Below, in pieces: positions 1 to 7,830 of a stretch of 64,000 bases of DNA. Under the pieces are notes generated by a model. The model had not been told where the DNA came from and did not search any database. It saw nothing but the letters and a program-made list of their open reading frames with translations. The position numbers were made by a program, and so were the translations under genes. Source of the stretch: an uncultured Microbacterium sp. (lineage in GTDB: Bacteria; Actinomycetota; Actinomycetes; Actinomycetales; Microbacteriaceae); assembly GCF_937927635.1 (NCBI RefSeq), contig NZ_CALBRW010000013.1, positions 48,402-112,401 on the forward strand. Reading direction: 5' to 3'. Position 1 is the first letter of the stretch, and the number at the start of each line of letters is the position of its first letter.

Positions 1-433
1 GGTAGCCGGGCGTGTGCAGGAGCGTGGCCCAGAAGCCCTCGCGGATGTTGGCGTGCATCGCGGTCTTGACGTTGTCCAGCACGCTCAGCTCGCGGAACAG
101 CCGCAGGTTCTGGAACGTGCGCGCCATGCCCCACTTGGTGACCCGGGACGGCAGCACCCGGTAGAACCCGAAGCTCTGCAGCAGGTCGACCAGGCGCAGC
201 GAGCGCCAGAACCCCGGCGCGTTGCGCACGATGTCCTTGCCGTCGAAGACCACCTTGCCCGAGGTGGGCAGGTAGAACCCCGAGATGCAGTTGAACGCAC
301 TGGTCTTGCCGGCACCGTTCGGCCCGATCACGGCCAGGATCTCCTCCGACTCGACGGTGAAGCTCAGCCCGTCGACGGCCTTCACGCCGCCGAACTGCAG
401 GCGCAGGTCCTTGACCTCCAGCAGCGTGCTCAT
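1..433 (-). CDS. livG: LivG branched-chain amino acid ABC transporter ATPase (partial, C-terminus off window)
   Basis: Only the first 144 residues are in the window; the gene continues beyond position 1. It would power import of leucine, isoleucine or valine at the inner face of the membrane. The Walker A motif GPNGAGKT lies at residues 37-44, and the LivG-type GMARTFQNLRLF Q-loop region follows near residue 105. Between the core sheet and the Q-loop there is a stretch of roughly 15 extra residues compared with the usual LivG. The ATG overlaps the TGA of livM (ATGA), so the two are translationally coupled. Family assignment is firm; substrate specificity is inferred from the neighbours. Confidence 0.9.
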   Translation of the reverse strand, partial: MSTLLEVKDLRLQFGGVKAVDGLSFTVESEEILAVIGPNGAGKTSAFNCISGFYLPTSGKVVFDGKDIVRNAPGFWRSLRLVDLLQSFGFYRVLPSRVTKWGMARTFQNLRLFRELSVLDNVKTAMHANIREGFWATLLHTPGY

Positions 434-1587
434 CGGGCATCCTCCCCTTCGGCGGTGGTGAGATCCTCGTTCGACGCGGACGACGGCACGGCCATGAACC
501 CGGCCGTCGGCGGCGCGACCGGCCGGTGCTTCTTCAGCCACGGCAGGATAGCGGTGGACGGCCACAGCCCCGCCGGGCGGAACAGCATGACGACCACCAG
601 CAGGATGCCGAAGATCAGGAAGCGCCATTCGGAGAAGTCTCGCAGCAGCTCCGGTGCCAGCGACACGAACAGCGCGCCGATGATCACACCGGGCGTGGAG
701 CCCATGCCGCCCAGCACGACCGCCATCAGGATCAGCGCCGAGTACAGGAACTGGAAGCTGTTCGGGCTGATGGCCGACAGCTGCGTGGCCATCAGCTGGC
801 CCGCGACGCCCGCCCAGACCGCGCCGATGATGTAGGCCGTGATCTTGGCGATGTAGGTGTTGATGCCCATCGCCTCGGCGGCGTCCTCGTCGTCGCGCAC
901 GGCCTTCCAGGCGCGGCCCATCTTGCCCTTGGCCAGGCGTCCGGCGCCGATCACGCCGACCAGCACGACGATGGCCGCGACGAAGTAGTAGAACACCACT
1001 CGCTGCGGGAACTCGATGCCGAACAGGGTGAAGCCGTCGGCGAAGCTCCAGCTGCCGAACGACCAGGTCGGGATGCCGTGGATTCCGGTGGGGCCGCCGG
1101 TGATCTTCAGGTTGTTGGCGGTGATGCGGATGATCTCGCCGAAGCCCAGCGTGACGATGGCCAGGTAGTCGCTGCGCAGTCGCAGCGTCGGTGCGCCGAT
1201 GATGATTCCTGCCAGGATGCAGGCGAGCACCGTCATGGGCAGCGCCGCCCACATCGGCCAGCCCAGCACCGTGGTGAAGATGCCGGAGACGTAGGCTCCG
1301 ACGGCGAAGAAGGCGATGTAGCCGAGGTCCAGCAGGCCGGCGTAGCCGACGACCACGTTCAGGCCCATCGCGAACATCACGTAGATGAGGGCGCTCGTGG
1401 CCACGGACATCGTGTACCGCGAGGCGTCCATGAACGGCAGTACGACCAGCAGCACGACGCACAGCACGCCGAGCGCCCGCAGGAAGCCCCTGTTGGAGGT
1501 GAAGATGCCGCCGGGTGCGGCCGGGCGGTCGAACAGCGGGGACGGTGCGCGCAGCGCGGCATCCGCTTTGCTCTGCAGACGGGACAT
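430..1587 (-). CDS. livM: LivM branched-chain amino acid ABC permease
   Basis: A 385-residue inner-membrane permease. The N-terminus is a cytoplasmic tail of about 35 residues, followed by about eight to ten hydrophobic segments and the LivM-type motif GLNVVVGYAGLLDLGYIAFF near residue 80. The conserved EAA-like loop (GRAWKAVRDDEDAAEAMGIN) lies in the second half and contacts the ATPases. The start MSRLQSK at 1587 is chosen over an upstream in-frame codon because GAGAGG sits 7 bases before it. The reading frame begins one base before the livH stop. The C-terminal 30 residues are charged and poorly conserved. Confidence 0.93.
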   Translation of the reverse strand: MSRLQSKADAALRAPSPLFDRPAAPGGIFTSNRGFLRALGVLCVVLLVVLPFMDASRYTMSVATSALIYVMFAMGLNVVVGYAGLLDLGYIAFFAVGAYVSGIFTTVLGWPMWAALPMTVLACILAGIIIGAPTLRLRSDYLAIVTLGFGEIIRITANNLKITGGPTGIHGIPTWSFGSWSFADGFTLFGIEFPQRVVFYYFVAAIVVLVGVIGAGRLAKGKMGRAWKAVRDDEDAAEAMGINTYIAKITAYIIGAVWAGVAGQLMATQLSAISPNSFQFLYSALILMAVVLGGMGSTPGVIIGALFVSLAPELLRDFSEWRFLIFGILLVVVMLFRPAGLWPSTAILPWLKKHRPVAPPTAGFMAVPSSASNEDLTTAEGEDAR

Positions 1588-1588
1588 G

Positions 1589-2479
1589 TCACATCCTCTC
1601 GACGACGCGGGCACCGAGGAGCCCCGTCGGTTTGAACGTGAGGAACAGGATGAGGAAGGCGAACGAGAACACGTCGCGCCATTCGCCGCCGAACCACGCG
1701 GAGCCGAACGACTCCAGCAGTCCCAGCAGCAGGCCGCCGAGCATGGCCCCGTACAGGTTGCCGATGCCGCCGATGACGGCGGCGGTGAACGCCTTCAGCC
1801 CGATGATGAAGCCCATCAGGAAGTCGATCGAGCCGTAGTACGCGCCGGCCATGACGCCGGCGGCTCCGGCGAGTGCCGATCCGATGAAGAACACCGTCGC
1901 GATGACGCGGTTGACGTTCACGCCCATCAGCTGGGCGCCCTGCGGGTCCAGTGCGATGGCGCGCATGGCGCGACCCTCGCGGGTCCGCTCGACGATGTGC
2001 GCGAGCACGAGCATGAGGACGGCGGCGATCACGACCAGCACGATCTGCGCCGCCGTGATGCGCATGCCCGCGAAGTCGAATCCGTTCGACGCCAGCCGCA
2101 CGGGGAAGGCCTCGGGGTTCGGACCCCAGATCTGCCGTGCCGCGTACTCCAGCGTGAACGAGACGCCGATGGCGGTGATCAGCACCGCCAGGCGCGGGCT
2201 CGAGCGCAGCGGACGGTAGGCGATGCGCTCGATGACCACGCCGATCAGGCCGGTCATCACCATCGACAGCAGCATGATCACCAGCAGCAGCCCGATGGAG
2301 GACTCGTTGGAGATGCCGAAGGACGAGAGGGTGGCGAAGCCGACGAAGGCGCCGAGCATGTAGATGTCGCCGTGGGCGAAGTTCAGCAGCTTGATGATCC
2401 CGTAGACCATGCTGTAGCCGAGGGCGACGAGGGCGTAGAACGAGCCGACGATCAGGCCGTTCCAGATGAGTTGCATCAC
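1589..2479 (-). CDS. livH: LivH branched-chain amino acid ABC permease
   Basis: A 296-residue permease that pairs with LivM in the membrane. It opens with the hallmark IWNGLIVGSFYALVALGYS, followed by YGIIKLLNFAHGDIYMLGAF. About eight membrane segments are visible, with the EAA loop RAMRAIALDPQGAQLMGVN near residue 170. The start is GTG at 2479 or ATG at 2476; AAGGA lies 9 bases before the GTG, which favours it. The gene lies 75 bases after livK, across a strong hairpin. Confidence 0.93.
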   Translation of the reverse strand: MMQLIWNGLIVGSFYALVALGYSMVYGIIKLLNFAHGDIYMLGAFVGFATLSSFGISNESSIGLLLVIMLLSMVMTGLIGVVIERIAYRPLRSSPRLAVLITAIGVSFTLEYAARQIWGPNPEAFPVRLASNGFDFAGMRITAAQIVLVVIAAVLMLVLAHIVERTREGRAMRAIALDPQGAQLMGVNVNRVIATVFFIGSALAGAAGVMAGAYYGSIDFLMGFIIGLKAFTAAVIGGIGNLYGAMLGGLLLGLLESFGSAWFGGEWRDVFSFAFLILFLTFKPTGLLGARVVERM

Positions 2480-2520
2480 AGGCGGATGTCCTTCCGCGTC
2501 AAGGGTGTGCGGAGCCTGAA

Positions 2521-2546
2521 GCGGGGGCGGCTCGCACCGCCCCCGC
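2521..2546 (-). terminator. Intercistronic hairpin between livK and livH
   Basis: A perfect 10-bp stem, GCGGGGGCGG and CCGCCCCCGC, with a 6-base loop (CTCGCA) starts eight bases after the livK stop. No T-run follows, so it may act as a partial terminator and as an RNA-stabilising end for livK mRNA. It would lower livHMG relative to the binding protein. Confidence 0.6.
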
Positions 2547-2554
2547 TCGCAGGA

Positions 2555-3745
2555 TCAGCCCTGCAGGTCGTCCTTGAGGACGAAGTTGCCCGTGGCCGGG
2601 TCGATGCCGACGATCACGAAGCCACCGCCGTTGAGCGTGTGGTCCTTCGTGAAGCTCAGCGGGCCGGCGAAGGTCTTGAATCCCTTCAGGTCCTCGAGCG
2701 CCTTGCTGACCTTGGTGAAGTCGGTGCCCTTGGCATCCGTCATCGCCTGCGCGACCACCTTGACGGCGTCGTACGACTGCGTGGAGTACGGGCCGGGCGC
2801 AGCGCCGGCCAGCTTCGTGTAGTCGGCGATCCAGCTGTCGGCGCCCTTGATCATGTCGGGCGTCTGCGTGAAGGTGCCCAGCACGTGCTCGGTGTAGCCC
2901 TTGCCGGCGATCTGCGCGAACTTCGCGTCGACCGAGCCGTCGCCGACGAGGAACTCACCGGTGTAACCGGCATCCGTCGCCTGGCGGACGATCAGGCCGC
3001 CCTCCTGGTAGTAGCCGGTCCAGTAGACGAGCGCGGGCTTCTTGTTGGCCAGCTGCGTGGCCACCGAGGAGTAGTCGTTCTCGCCGGGGGTGACGGTCGC
3101 CTCGAACGAGACGGTCAGGCCGGCCTCCTTCGCCTGCGTCACGAACGAGGTGGCGAGGTCGGCGGAGTACGCGCTGGCGTCGTTGATGGCGGCGACGTCG
3201 GTGAGGCCCGCCTTCTTGGCGTACTTCACCGCTGCGGCGGCCTGCTGCGTGCCGGTGCCGTTGATGAGGAAGACGCCGGGGAGCTTCTGCTTGACCAGCT
3301 CGTTGGAGTTGGCGGCCGGGATCACCATCGGGACCTTGGCCTCGTTGAAGATCGGCAGGGTCGGCAGCGTCGCGCCGGAGCAGTATCCGCCGACGGATGC
3401 CGAGATGCCCTCGGTCACGAGCTTGTTGGCCGCTGCGACCGCGGTGGTCGCGTCGCAGGCGCCGTCCTCGACGATCAGCTCGAGCTTGCGTCCATCGACG
3501 CCGCCCTTCGCGTTGATCTCGTTGACGGCCAGCTGCGCGCCGTTCTTCATGTAGTCGCCGAAGGCCGATTCACTGCCCGAGAACGGGCCGATCATGCCGA
3601 GCTTGATGGGGCCGTCGGAGTTTCCGGAATCTCCGGAGTCACTGCTGCCGAGGCCGCTGGAGCAGCCTGCTGCGGTGAGGATGATCGCGCCGGCGACGGC
3701 GGCGATGGACAGTGCGCGTCGGATGCGCGGGGTTCGGGTTTGCAT
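2555..3745 (-). CDS. livK: LivK-type branched-chain amino acid binding lipoprotein
   Basis: A 396-residue periplasmic-type binding protein anchored outside the membrane. It has a basic N-terminus, a hydrophobic stretch and the lipobox LTAAGC with lipidated Cys28, followed by a Ser/Gly/Asp linker. The mature part starts with IKLGMIGPFSGSESAFG, characteristic of the Peripla_BP_6 family. The EDGACDATTAVAAANKLV segment is also typical. Ligands are probably Leu, Ile or Val, although some family members bind amides or other amino acids. AGGAGG lies 8 bases before the ATG. It is the first gene of the transporter operon. Confidence 0.92.
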   Translation of the reverse strand: MQTRTPRIRRALSIAAVAGAIILTAAGCSSGLGSSDSGDSGNSDGPIKLGMIGPFSGSESAFGDYMKNGAQLAVNEINAKGGVDGRKLELIVEDGACDATTAVAAANKLVTEGISASVGGYCSGATLPTLPIFNEAKVPMVIPAANSNELVKQKLPGVFLINGTGTQQAAAAVKYAKKAGLTDVAAINDASAYSADLATSFVTQAKEAGLTVSFEATVTPGENDYSSVATQLANKKPALVYWTGYYQEGGLIVRQATDAGYTGEFLVGDGSVDAKFAQIAGKGYTEHVLGTFTQTPDMIKGADSWIADYTKLAGAAPGPYSTQSYDAVKVVAQAMTDAKGTDFTKVSKALEDLKGFKTFAGPLSFTKDHTLNGGGFVIVGIDPATGNFVLKDDLQG

Positions 3746-3879
3746 GTGCTTGTCCTCCTGGGGTGCGTCATTGCAGTACCGCCAATAGCACGTGACACAT
3801 TACCGTCCGGGATGCGGTTGCGGAACCCTCCGAGATCGATCCGTGATCCTAGGAACCGAGTTCCCACCCGTGGACACGA

Positions 3880-4545
3880 TCAATCCTCGTCGCGTCCGCT
3901 CCACACGCCGCCGACGTGGCGGATGTGCTGGCGCATCAGCGCCTCGGCATCCTCGCCCCGACCCGCCACGAGCAGGTCGACCAGCTCGGCGTGCTCGAGC
4001 GAGGTGGAGATCAGCGCATCCGTCTCAGCCAGGTGCACCAGACCCACCAATCGGGTCTGCTGGCGCAGCTCGCGCACGGTCTCGACGAGCTTGCGATTGC
4101 CGGTGGCCTCGAGGATGCGCAGGTGGAACGCCGTGTCGGATGCCAGGTACTCGTCGAAGTGCGCGGCCTTGGCGGCCGAGACGATGCGGTCGGCGGTCTC
4201 GCGCAGCTCTCTGACCGTGGCCTCATCGAGGGTGCCGGCGACCTGGCGCATGGGCGGCGCCTCCAGCAGCATCCGCACCTCGCTGAGCTCGCGCAGCTCG
4301 TCGGGCGAGACCTCGGTGACTTCGAAGCCGCGGTTGCGGATGGGGCGCAGGAACCCACGGCGGGCGAGGTTGAGCATGGCCTCGCGCACGGGCGTCGCGC
4401 TCACGCCGAAGTCGCCGGCGAGCGTGGGGACCGTCAGCACCTGGCCGGGCGGGATCTCGCCCGAGACGATGCGGGACGCGAGCTGCCCCTCCACCTGCTC
4501 GCGCAGGCTCTCGGCGGGTGAGAGAAGGGTGCCGAAGCCGCTCAT
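3880..4545 (-). CDS. GntR-family FCD-domain transcriptional regulator
   Basis: A 221-residue DNA-binding regulator. The N-terminal winged helix (about residues 15-80) contains the GntR signature QVLTVPTLAGDFGVSATPVREAML in the usual position. The C-terminal FCD effector domain (about 90-210) has the expected metal-site pattern, an Asp in DEYLASDTAFHLRI and His residues near EHAELVDLLVAGR and MRQHIRHV. It lies 134 bases upstream of livK on the same strand, so control of the liv operon is likely. The ligand is unknown; FCD proteins usually sense organic acids, sugar acids or amino acids. Confidence 0.88.
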   Translation of the reverse strand: MSGFGTLLSPAESLREQVEGQLASRIVSGEIPPGQVLTVPTLAGDFGVSATPVREAMLNLARRGFLRPIRNRGFEVTEVSPDELRELSEVRMLLEAPPMRQVAGTLDEATVRELRETADRIVSAAKAAHFDEYLASDTAFHLRILEATGNRKLVETVRELRQQTRLVGLVHLAETDALISTSLEHAELVDLLVAGRGEDAEALMRQHIRHVGGVWSGRDED

Positions 4546-4714
4546 CGCTCGCCCCCGGGAAGATCAGTCATGCGTCATATGGTACCGGCGACGGCCGTCA
4601 CCGGACCGAAACGACCTCCGCATGAGTCCGACGTGTCCTCCGCCTGATGGGTCTGCGCTGCGCGCGGTGGACTGCCGCACGAGGCGCACGGCATCTGCAC
4701 TCTAGGCTCGACGC

Positions 4715-4790
4715 ATGGACTGGCGCGAAGATCGGATCGGGGCGGCGGCGCGTGGGGAGATCCCGATGCTGCTGGCGGAGACGCCGGCAG
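4715..4790 (+). pseudogene. Possible remnant of a HIT-family gene start
   Basis: The first about 25 codons after the ATG at 4715 read MDWREDRIGAAARGEIPMLL, which resembles the N-terminus of actinobacterial HIT-family proteins. The resemblance ends abruptly before the histidine triad. A TAGGCT hexamer lies 6-7 bases before the ATG, as in leaderless genes. The frame then runs into hutD without a stop. I read this as a decayed gene start with its promoter still present; it could instead be chance similarity. The remainder of 4546-4891 shows nothing else clear. Confidence 0.35.
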
Positions 4791-4891
4791 GGTGCGCGCC
4801 CTGCGGCTGGAAGGAGGTTGGGGTCATGCGTCCAGGGCATCAGCGCGTCGGCGGCCCGCTTCGTAAGCTGATCGGGACGAAAGGACCCCGG

Positions 4892-5440
4892 ATGCGCATG
4901 GTTCGCCGTTTCACCGGAATCGCACCTCAACCGTGGGCCAACGGCCGCGGGAGCACCAGGGTGCTGTTCGACGATGCCGCCGCGGGCGCATGGACGTGGC
5001 GGATCAGCATCGCCGACCTCGCGGGTCCTCAGCCCTACAGCAGCCTTCCCGGCGTGCAGCGGTTCCAGCTCTCCCTCGGTCCGGGCGATCTCACCCTCAG
5101 GGTGAACGACGCGTCCGCCGTGCTCCACCCGCTCCAATGGTGGGGGTTCGCCGGCGAGGATCGCGTCACGGCGATGCCCGACGCAGCAGGGCTCCGTGCC
5201 CTGAATCTCTTCGCCCGTCGGGACCGGTGGGTGGGTTCGCTCTCGACAGCATCCGATGAAGAGATCACCGTCACCGGAGCGGGGATCGACGTCGCCGTCG
5301 CACTGCCCGGCGACGTCGGAGGCACGGTTCATGCGGTCGCAGGACGCCCTGTCGCACCACTGGATTCGATGCTGCTCGATCCGGGTGCGACGGCGCTCGA
5401 GGGCGCGTTCGCCGTCCTGCGTCTCGTGCCCGTGCGCTGA
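4892..5440 (+). CDS. hutD: HutD-family protein
   Basis: A 182-residue cupin-like HutD/Ves protein. The diagnostic N-terminal motif PWANGRGSTRVLF is followed by TWRISIADLAGPQPYSSLPGV, then the QRFQLSLGPG and GDVGGTVHAV stretches seen in this family. HutD is thought to bind formimino- or formyl-glutamate intermediates and limit hut overactivity, but its chemistry is not settled. The open frame extends upstream to 4715; the start MRMVRRF at 4892 is chosen because AAAGGA lies about 7 bases before it and family similarity starts there. It converges with the hut operon, ending 45 bases from the amidohydrolase gene. Confidence 0.8.
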   Translation: MRMVRRFTGIAPQPWANGRGSTRVLFDDAAAGAWTWRISIADLAGPQPYSSLPGVQRFQLSLGPGDLTLRVNDASAVLHPLQWWGFAGEDRVTAMPDAAGLRALNLFARRDRWVGSLSTASDEEITVTGAGIDVAVALPGDVGGTVHAVAGRPVAPLDSMLLDPGATALEGAFAVLRLVPVR

Positions 5441-5485
5441 CGGCGTCGTGATGCCGGTCGCCGAAGTCTCCCTGCGGATGGCGCG

Positions 5486-6709
5486 CTACGCGTCGTCGAG
5501 GTCCTGCAGCACCCGAGCGAGCGCCAGGGTGCCGGCGGTTCGGTCCGCCGGCTCCGCGGTCTCCTCAGGCGCGTGCGACACCCCTGTGGGGTTGCGCACG
5601 AACAGCATCGCGGTCGGGACCTTCGCGCTCAGCACCCCGGCATCGTGACCTGCCCCCGTCGGAAGCATCGGAACGCCCTCCCCCAGGCTCCGGCGCAGCC
5701 GCTCGTTCAGCTCGGGGCTGAAGTCGACTCGACCGCTGTAGGACTCCTCGATGATCGTCACCGTGCAGCCCTCGATCGCCGCCGCATCCTGCGCCGCGGC
5801 AGACGCGGCATCCAGAAGCGTCTTCGCGTCGGCGTCGCCCTCTCCGCGCAGGTCCAGCCACATCGCCACCCTCGAGGCGATGACGTTCGTGCCGCCCGGG
5901 ACGGGTTCGATCCGGCCGACCGTGCAGCGCGACGGCGCATCACGATCGCGCAGCCGTGCTATGTCGCGCACTGCTATCGCGGTGCGCGACGCGGCGACGA
6001 GCGGGTCCGCCCGATCCGCCATGCGCGTCGCCCCGGCGTGGTTGCCCTGACCGTGGAACTCGAAGCGCCATCGCCCGTGGGCGAGGATGCTGGTGCCGAT
6101 GCCGATGCCGGCCCCGAGGTCGATCAGAGCACGACCCTGCTCGACGTGGAGCTCCACGAAGGCGCCGATCCGGCGCAGAGCCGCGTCGTCGCGGCCGAGG
6201 TGCCGGGGGTCCAGCCCGATCCGGGACGCCGCTTCCGCGAAGGTCATGCCGTCGCGGTCCGTGAGTGCGGCCACACGGGCCGGATCGAGCGAACCGGCGA
6301 GCAGACCGGAGCCGAGGCAGGCCGCGCCGAAGCGCGAGCCCTCTTCCTCGGCGAACATGGTCACCGCGAACGGCCGGGTCGGCCGCCATCCGTCGGTCTG
6401 CAGCCGTCCGACTGCGGCGAGCGCGGACGCGACGCCGAGCGGCCCGTCGAGTTCACCCCCACCGGGCACGGAGTCGAGATGGCTCCCGGTGACCACGGCG
6501 TCGTCGCCGGGGGCACCCCACCACGCCCAGATGTTCCCGTTGCGATCATGCTCGACGTCGAGGCCCAGCCGCCGGGAGTGCTCGGTGAACCACTCCCGCA
6601 GTTGCATGTCGGAGTCGTCGAACACGTGCCGCGAGAATCCGCCGCGCTTGGCGTCGCGCCCGATGGCGGAGATGTCCCGCAGCAGGGCGTTCACGTCTGT
6701 CTCAGGCAT
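5486..6709 (-). CDS. M20 amidohydrolase (allantoate/N-carbamoyl amino acid hydrolase family), probable N-formylglutamate hydrolase
   Basis: A 407-residue M20/M28-type zinc hydrolase. Metal ligands are visible as His77 and Asp88 in GSHLDSVPGGGELDG, the Glu cluster at 121-123 (FAEEEGSRFG), and His188 in ELHVEQG. NHAGATRM marks the lid/dimer domain, and TGAGHDAG near the C-terminus carries the last His ligand. Relatives hydrolyse allantoate or N-carbamoyl amino acids. Here it is the last gene of a hut operon that makes formylglutamate by HutF but has no classic HutG. The inferred job is therefore N-formylglutamate to glutamate plus formate. It starts two bases after the previous gene's stop. Confidence 0.85.
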   Translation of the reverse strand: MPETDVNALLRDISAIGRDAKRGGFSRHVFDDSDMQLREWFTEHSRRLGLDVEHDRNGNIWAWWGAPGDDAVVTGSHLDSVPGGGELDGPLGVASALAAVGRLQTDGWRPTRPFAVTMFAEEEGSRFGAACLGSGLLAGSLDPARVAALTDRDGMTFAEAASRIGLDPRHLGRDDAALRRIGAFVELHVEQGRALIDLGAGIGIGTSILAHGRWRFEFHGQGNHAGATRMADRADPLVAASRTAIAVRDIARLRDRDAPSRCTVGRIEPVPGGTNVIASRVAMWLDLRGEGDADAKTLLDAASAAAQDAAAIEGCTVTIIEESYSGRVDFSPELNERLRRSLGEGVPMLPTGAGHDAGVLSAKVPTAMLFVRNPTGVSHAPEETAEPADRTAGTLALARVLQDLDDA

Positions 6710-6711
6710 CC

Positions 6712-7830
6712 TCAGGCCTCTCCGTGAAGTCGCACAGCCGCGACGAGCAGGTCGGAGAGCTTCACCAGATCATCGACCGCGATGCGCTCCTGCGGGGTGT
6801 GCATGTCGAACATACCGCCGGTGAGAGTCACAGCGGCGATGCCGGCCTGCGACAGCGCGTTGGAATCGGACCCGCCCAACGGCGACGAGCGCCGAGGGGC
6901 GATTCCGACGGCTCGCAGGGCATCCTGCGCCAGGCGCACCGCCGGATGCTCGTCGCCATGCGCGAACGAGCGGTAGAGCACGTCGGTCCTGATCTCGACC
7001 GTGCAGCCGGTCGGCTCCACGGACGCCCGGACGGCCGCGATCAGGCGGTCGAGGTGTGCCGTCGCTTCGTCGTGGTCGATGCCGCGCACCTCGAGTTCGA
7101 CCTCGACATGCTCTGCGACCACGTTCACACCGGAGCCGCCCTTGATCAGACCGACGTTCGACGACACCCCGGGCGGCGTCGACGGTAGAGCGTGCAGTGC
7201 TTCGGCGGCGGCGAGGATCGCGTTCCTGCCGAGCTCGGGGAGCGAGCCGTGTGCCGACCGCCCGGTGATCTGAACGGTCACGTGCAGATAGCTGGGCGAC
7301 TGGGCGGCGACCGCGCCGATCGGCCCGGACTCATCGATGATGATGCCGCGCCGCGACTTCAGGATCGACAGATCAGCGGCTCTCGCACCCACCAGCCCGC
7401 GCTCCTCCTGCACGGTGAGGAGGATCTCGACCGCAGGATGCGGGACCCTCTCGTCGCGGAGCCGGCGAACGGCATCCAGGATGGCCGCGACCGCGGCCTT
7501 GTCGTCGGCACCCAGGATCATGCCCTCGGCGACCCGCACCACGCCGTCACGCACCTCGCCACGCACGACGGGCCCGCACTCGACTGTATCGATGTGCGCG
7601 CACAGCAGCAGCGGGGCGGATGCCGAACCGTCGGTGGCCGGCACGAAGCCGTAGAGGTTGCCGGTGTCGCCTTCGATCCTGGCGGCGACGTCGTCCTCGA
7701 TCAGCTGCACCCCCAGTGCGGCGAACCGCGTGATGAGCTCGTCCGCCATGGCGCGTTCCCGACCCGACGGCGACGGGATCGCCACGAGTTCGAGGAACGT
7801 CGTGGCCACCTCGGGGAGGGCATCGCTCAT
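6712..7830 (-). CDS. M20 metallopeptidase, peptidase T-like
   Basis: A 372-residue M20 peptidase with di-zinc ligands in CAHIDTVE (His79, Asp81), LGADDKAAV (Asp109/110) and the catalytic Glu pair in TVQEERGLVGA (142-143). A dimerisation domain occupies about residues 175-285 (GRSAHGSLPELGRNAI). The open frame runs far upstream inside hutF; the start at 7830 (MSDALPEVA) gives an ATGA overlap with hutF and matches the family N-terminus. Tripeptidase-like members release amino acids from small peptides. Its place in a hut operon suggests it acts on histidine-containing peptides or on an N-acyl intermediate, which is inference. Confidence 0.82.
   Translation of the reverse strand: MSDALPEVATTFLELVAIPSPSGRERAMADELITRFAALGVQLIEDDVAARIEGDTGNLYGFVPATDGSASAPLLLCAHIDTVECGPVVRGEVRDGVVRVAEGMILGADDKAAVAAILDAVRRLRDERVPHPAVEILLTVQEERGLVGARAADLSILKSRRGIIIDESGPIGAVAAQSPSYLHVTVQITGRSAHGSLPELGRNAILAAAEALHALPSTPPGVSSNVGLIKGGSGVNVVAEHVEVELEVRGIDHDEATAHLDRLIAAVRASVEPTGCTVEIRTDVLYRSFAHGDEHPAVRLAQDALRAVGIAPRRSSPLGGSDSNALSQAGIAAVTLTGGMFDMHTPQERIAVDDLVKLSDLLVAAVRLHGEA

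Noticed and set aside
1385..4705. An open frame of over 1100 codons on the plus strand opposite livH, livK and the FCD gene
   Set aside because: Its product is dominated by Arg, Asp, His, Gln and Gly repeats with no family similarity, typical of the strand opposite high-GC genes.
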